Below are positions 61,462 to 64,000 of a DNA stretch of 64,000 bases, piece after piece. Numbering within the stretch: position 1 is the stretch's first letter; each line of letters begins with the position of its first letter. The notes beneath the pieces are model-generated. The model was not told where the DNA came from. It ran no database searches and worked only from the letters and a program-made list of their open reading frames with translations. Where the stretch lies: contig WMCF01000025.1 of the NCBI GenBank assembly GCA_009792885.1, forward strand, positions 5,959,227 to 6,023,226, given 5' to 3'. The position numbers were made by a program, and so were the translations under genes. The stretch comes from Eremophila alpestris peregrina (Eukaryota > Chordata > Aves > Passeriformes > Alaudidae).

Positions 61462-61537
61462 GTGCAGAGCCAGGGGTTTGACTTGCTGGTCCTTGTGGAT
61501 CCCTTCCAATTCAGCATATTCTGTTACTTTATGAACC
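61462..61537 (+). mobile_element. CR1 LINE tail fragment
   Basis: GTGCAGAGCCAGGGGTTTGA, CTTGCTGGTCCTTGTGGATC and CCTTCCAATTCAGCATATTC followed by TGTTACTTTATGAA match the last 70-80 bases of a CR1 subfamily ending 'ggttggactggatgacctttgtggtcccttccaa'. It is diverged and very short. Confidence 0.7.
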
Positions 61538-64000
61538 TCTGGGGTGATTTGGCACATCAAATACAATGTGACACAATCAAATACAAACAATTAAATTGTC
61601 ACTCTCTGACTTAGTTTTCCCACGTAAGCTGTAGACAGCTTTCAAACATTATCAATGAAAGTTTGTAAAGATTTTCATGTGCATTTTGGTTCAGCACTGA
61701 TCAAGAAAGTTAATGTCACTTCTGTGGCATACTTAAAACACAGGCCACTGCTGTGAAAGCACCTCCATGGTTATTGCAGGTGTTAGTCTAATGCATTTTA
61801 CGAAGATTTAAATCTTTATTTGTCACCTTCTAGCAAAAGAAAATATAGCATGTAAATCTGTGGGTTCCTTTAATATTGCATCAGATTATGAACAAATATA
61901 AAACCAATCTATTCCTTCAAATGTCTGTGGACACGTGCCTATTTACTGAAGAGTTTGTGGTCTTTTTCCCAGACCCTTCATGGCCACTAAGGCCTTTCCG
62001 TGATAGACAGAGAAAAAATGAATCTCTGTGGGATTATTGTTTTCCTCCCTTGTCATTCTCCTCTGCTGAGAGAGTAGAAGGTGGAGAAAAGGTGGGGCTT
62101 TGGCTCGCTGCCCACTCTGCTGGAAAGGTAAACTGTGCCAACAGGCTGGGCAGCAAGCAAGTGCTGATCCAGACACCAGCTGCTGCCAGCAGAGCCCTTG
62201 CCATGGGGGCAGAGGAGGAACTAAGCACAGATCTTGTCATCACAGTTTGTTTTCTGGGCGGTTCCTGAAGCCATGCAGTAGTGCACCACCCTGAGTAGCA
62301 AATTCACAGGAAGTCTTGACATTTTCCTAGTTCGCAACTGTGAACAGCAAGAAAATGTTATCTCTGTTTTGAAGTTAAAGATGCTCCAAGGTGTTATTTT
62401 TCCTAAGTACCTCTAATGAGCTACTTTTGTATTCTTAATGCCCTGAACCTGAGGTAATTCTCATGCTGTACATTTTTTGGATAGCAGCAGATGACTCACC
62501 TGAAAAAATGGAATGTCGTTTCATTTTAATTATGTAATACTTTATACCACACCCCTAGACTGAGGAGAGCTGGCAAGCCAGGAAAAGACAGAGAAATAAA
62601 AAGGTTTCAAAGGTTCATCAACCACACCATGTCAGGTACAGGGTGTTTAAAGGGTGTTTAAAGAACATGGCAGACTTTTTACCTTCATGTTGTCTTTTAG
62701 GGGACAATAAACAGCAGACACTTGGGAAGATTCACACAGCACCAGTACAACTGGCAAGGGGTAGAATTATGACATGATTAATGTCACATTCAAAAGAAAG
62801 AGGGAAAAAAATGAGAGAAGAAAAGTTCTGTAGAACAGTCATTACTGCCTGTGTTTGCAAGTGATATGAGAGATTTGGTAAATGCAGTTGGAATCAGTAG
62901 AAAACCTCTCAGTATCAAGATCATTACAGTGATGTTGTCCAGCTAATCCATACTCCCTACGCCCATTTTTGACTCTCCAATCCCTTCCTTGATAATTCAA
63001 GGACAGTTTTTCTGGTTTCTAATTCTGCATATTACTCACAGGAGCAGGATGAGGAAGGTGACCACAACCCTTCATAAAAAGAGAAACTCTACCCTGTCTT
63101 GTCACTGCGTGACCACATCAGTTCAGTGATACTGTGGTGAAAAAACTGTGTAGTTCATCTCAGACCAAGATCTTTTGGATTTGTACCACCAGACACCTTT
63201 GAAAGACAGCCCTTCCTCTTCTTTAGCTATACCTAGCTAACCCAAATCTTCTAGAAAAAGACTAAGCAGCAGGACTGGTCTCAAGGTATGTTAGCAAAAA
63301 GAAAAGTATTATTGTTTTGTTACTTATCGGTATCAGGGTGTAAACTTAATGAAATCTACAATGTGAGAGTTAAGAAGCCTTTGCTGGCCTCAGAGGGACA
63401 GGTGGTGGCAAAGTCACCCTTCACACCACTGATCATATCATGACATGATGGTGGACTAGAAAAATTTTATTTTACATGATGTCAATCTAAATAAACTCAC
63501 AGAGAATTCCTCAAGGTAAGGAGGTAAGTTGTTATTTCATTTACCCCCTCACACTTGTATCCTAAGTCTGAATAAGGCTTTATGTATATCAGAGTTCATC
63601 TGCCTTCTTCAGATGCTTTCCTGACAATAGCATCTGTTATGGCTCATTCTTTCAGGGCTATGAGTCTCATATTAGTACAATATAGTGATTTCAGCAGGTT
63701 CATGAGGTCTTTATTTGGGGTACAAATGAGTAAAAGGTAGGCCTTTGGGAGTGCATGTAGTAATTTAACAGCATGCAGTTATTCAAATTCTGTTCATTTT
63801 ATGGAGAATTGAGATTTTATGATATTTCAAAGGTCTTTTTTTCCTAAAGAGTTAAGGAATATGGTGATATAATATTGGTGAGCTTTCTTTTTAAATCTTT
63901 GTGTACTTTGAGTTATTGAACTAAGGCAATCACAAATTAGGAAACTCAATAGAAACAGCAGCAGCCCCAAGACTGCTACTTTTGTATCTTTGCATAAGTA
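61538..64000. other. non-coding stretch to window end
   Basis: A 130-codon open frame at 61876-62268 has no recognisable domain. Frames on the opposite strand of similar quality overlap it, so it is not called a gene. A tandem 11-mer lies at 62641. Nothing indicates an exon near the right edge. Confidence 0.55.
62641..62662 (+). repeat. tandem 11-mer
   Basis: GGGTGTTTAAA occurs twice back to back. The unit contains TTTAAA, but there is no other promoter evidence. Confidence 0.85.

Noticed and set aside
1..64000. CRISPR arrays, operons, phage or bacterial genes
   Set aside because: No regularly spaced repeats, no dense coding and no bacterial signals; the CR1 content shows vertebrate nuclear DNA.

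Overview
The window looks like bird nuclear DNA, from a gene-poor stretch or the inside of a very large intron. The bird call rests on ten fragments of CR1, the dominant LINE of avian genomes, several ending in the typical CR1 3' tail (a CCTTCCAACCC-type block followed by ATTCTRTG-like octamers). Two pieces also resemble an avian endogenous-retrovirus LTR. Most of the sequence is AT-rich, CpG-poor and single-copy in appearance. No protein-coding gene, tRNA, rRNA, CRISPR array or microbial feature could be supported. The longest open frames fall within what chance gives in 64 kb of AT-rich DNA, or lie on CR1 copies.

Layout. 1-4102 is plain non-coding DNA, followed by a 291-base assembly gap (4103-4393). 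4394-8315 is non-coding with two good hairpins (5263-5306 and 7361-7419). 8316-10848 holds a short LTR-like end and the longest CR1 copy (about 2 kb, decayed, with the catalytic part of its reverse transcriptase missing). 10849-20318 is non-coding with one regulatory-looking cluster near 13.6 kb. 19.9-20.9 kb is a composite: a 53-bp segment occurs twice, with a CR1 fragment and an LTR-like piece between the copies. A further CR1 lies at 22.4 kb. 22.7-33.4 kb is non-coding but contains the most distinctive pocket, 26953-27312, which has 13 CpGs, a strong CTCF-like motif and a possible 69-nt exon. A 132-nt run made only of G and T lies at 32851-32982. CR1 fragments then recur at 33.4, 34.4 (the only minus-strand one), 38.0, 48.8, 51.2, 56.8 and 61.5 kb. 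The 36.5 kb region holds a cluster of overlapping stem-loops.

Nothing here forms a pathway or operon. The functional candidates are regulatory or structural: the CpG/CTCF pocket, the hairpins, a possible G-quadruplex at 42.4 kb and one homeodomain/GATA/E-box cluster. I found no convincing new biological system. The most checkable leads are the 27 kb pocket, the 36.5 kb stem-loop cluster and the strand bias of the CR1 copies (nine plus, one minus). All repeat identities come from recognising the sequence by eye, not from a database search.
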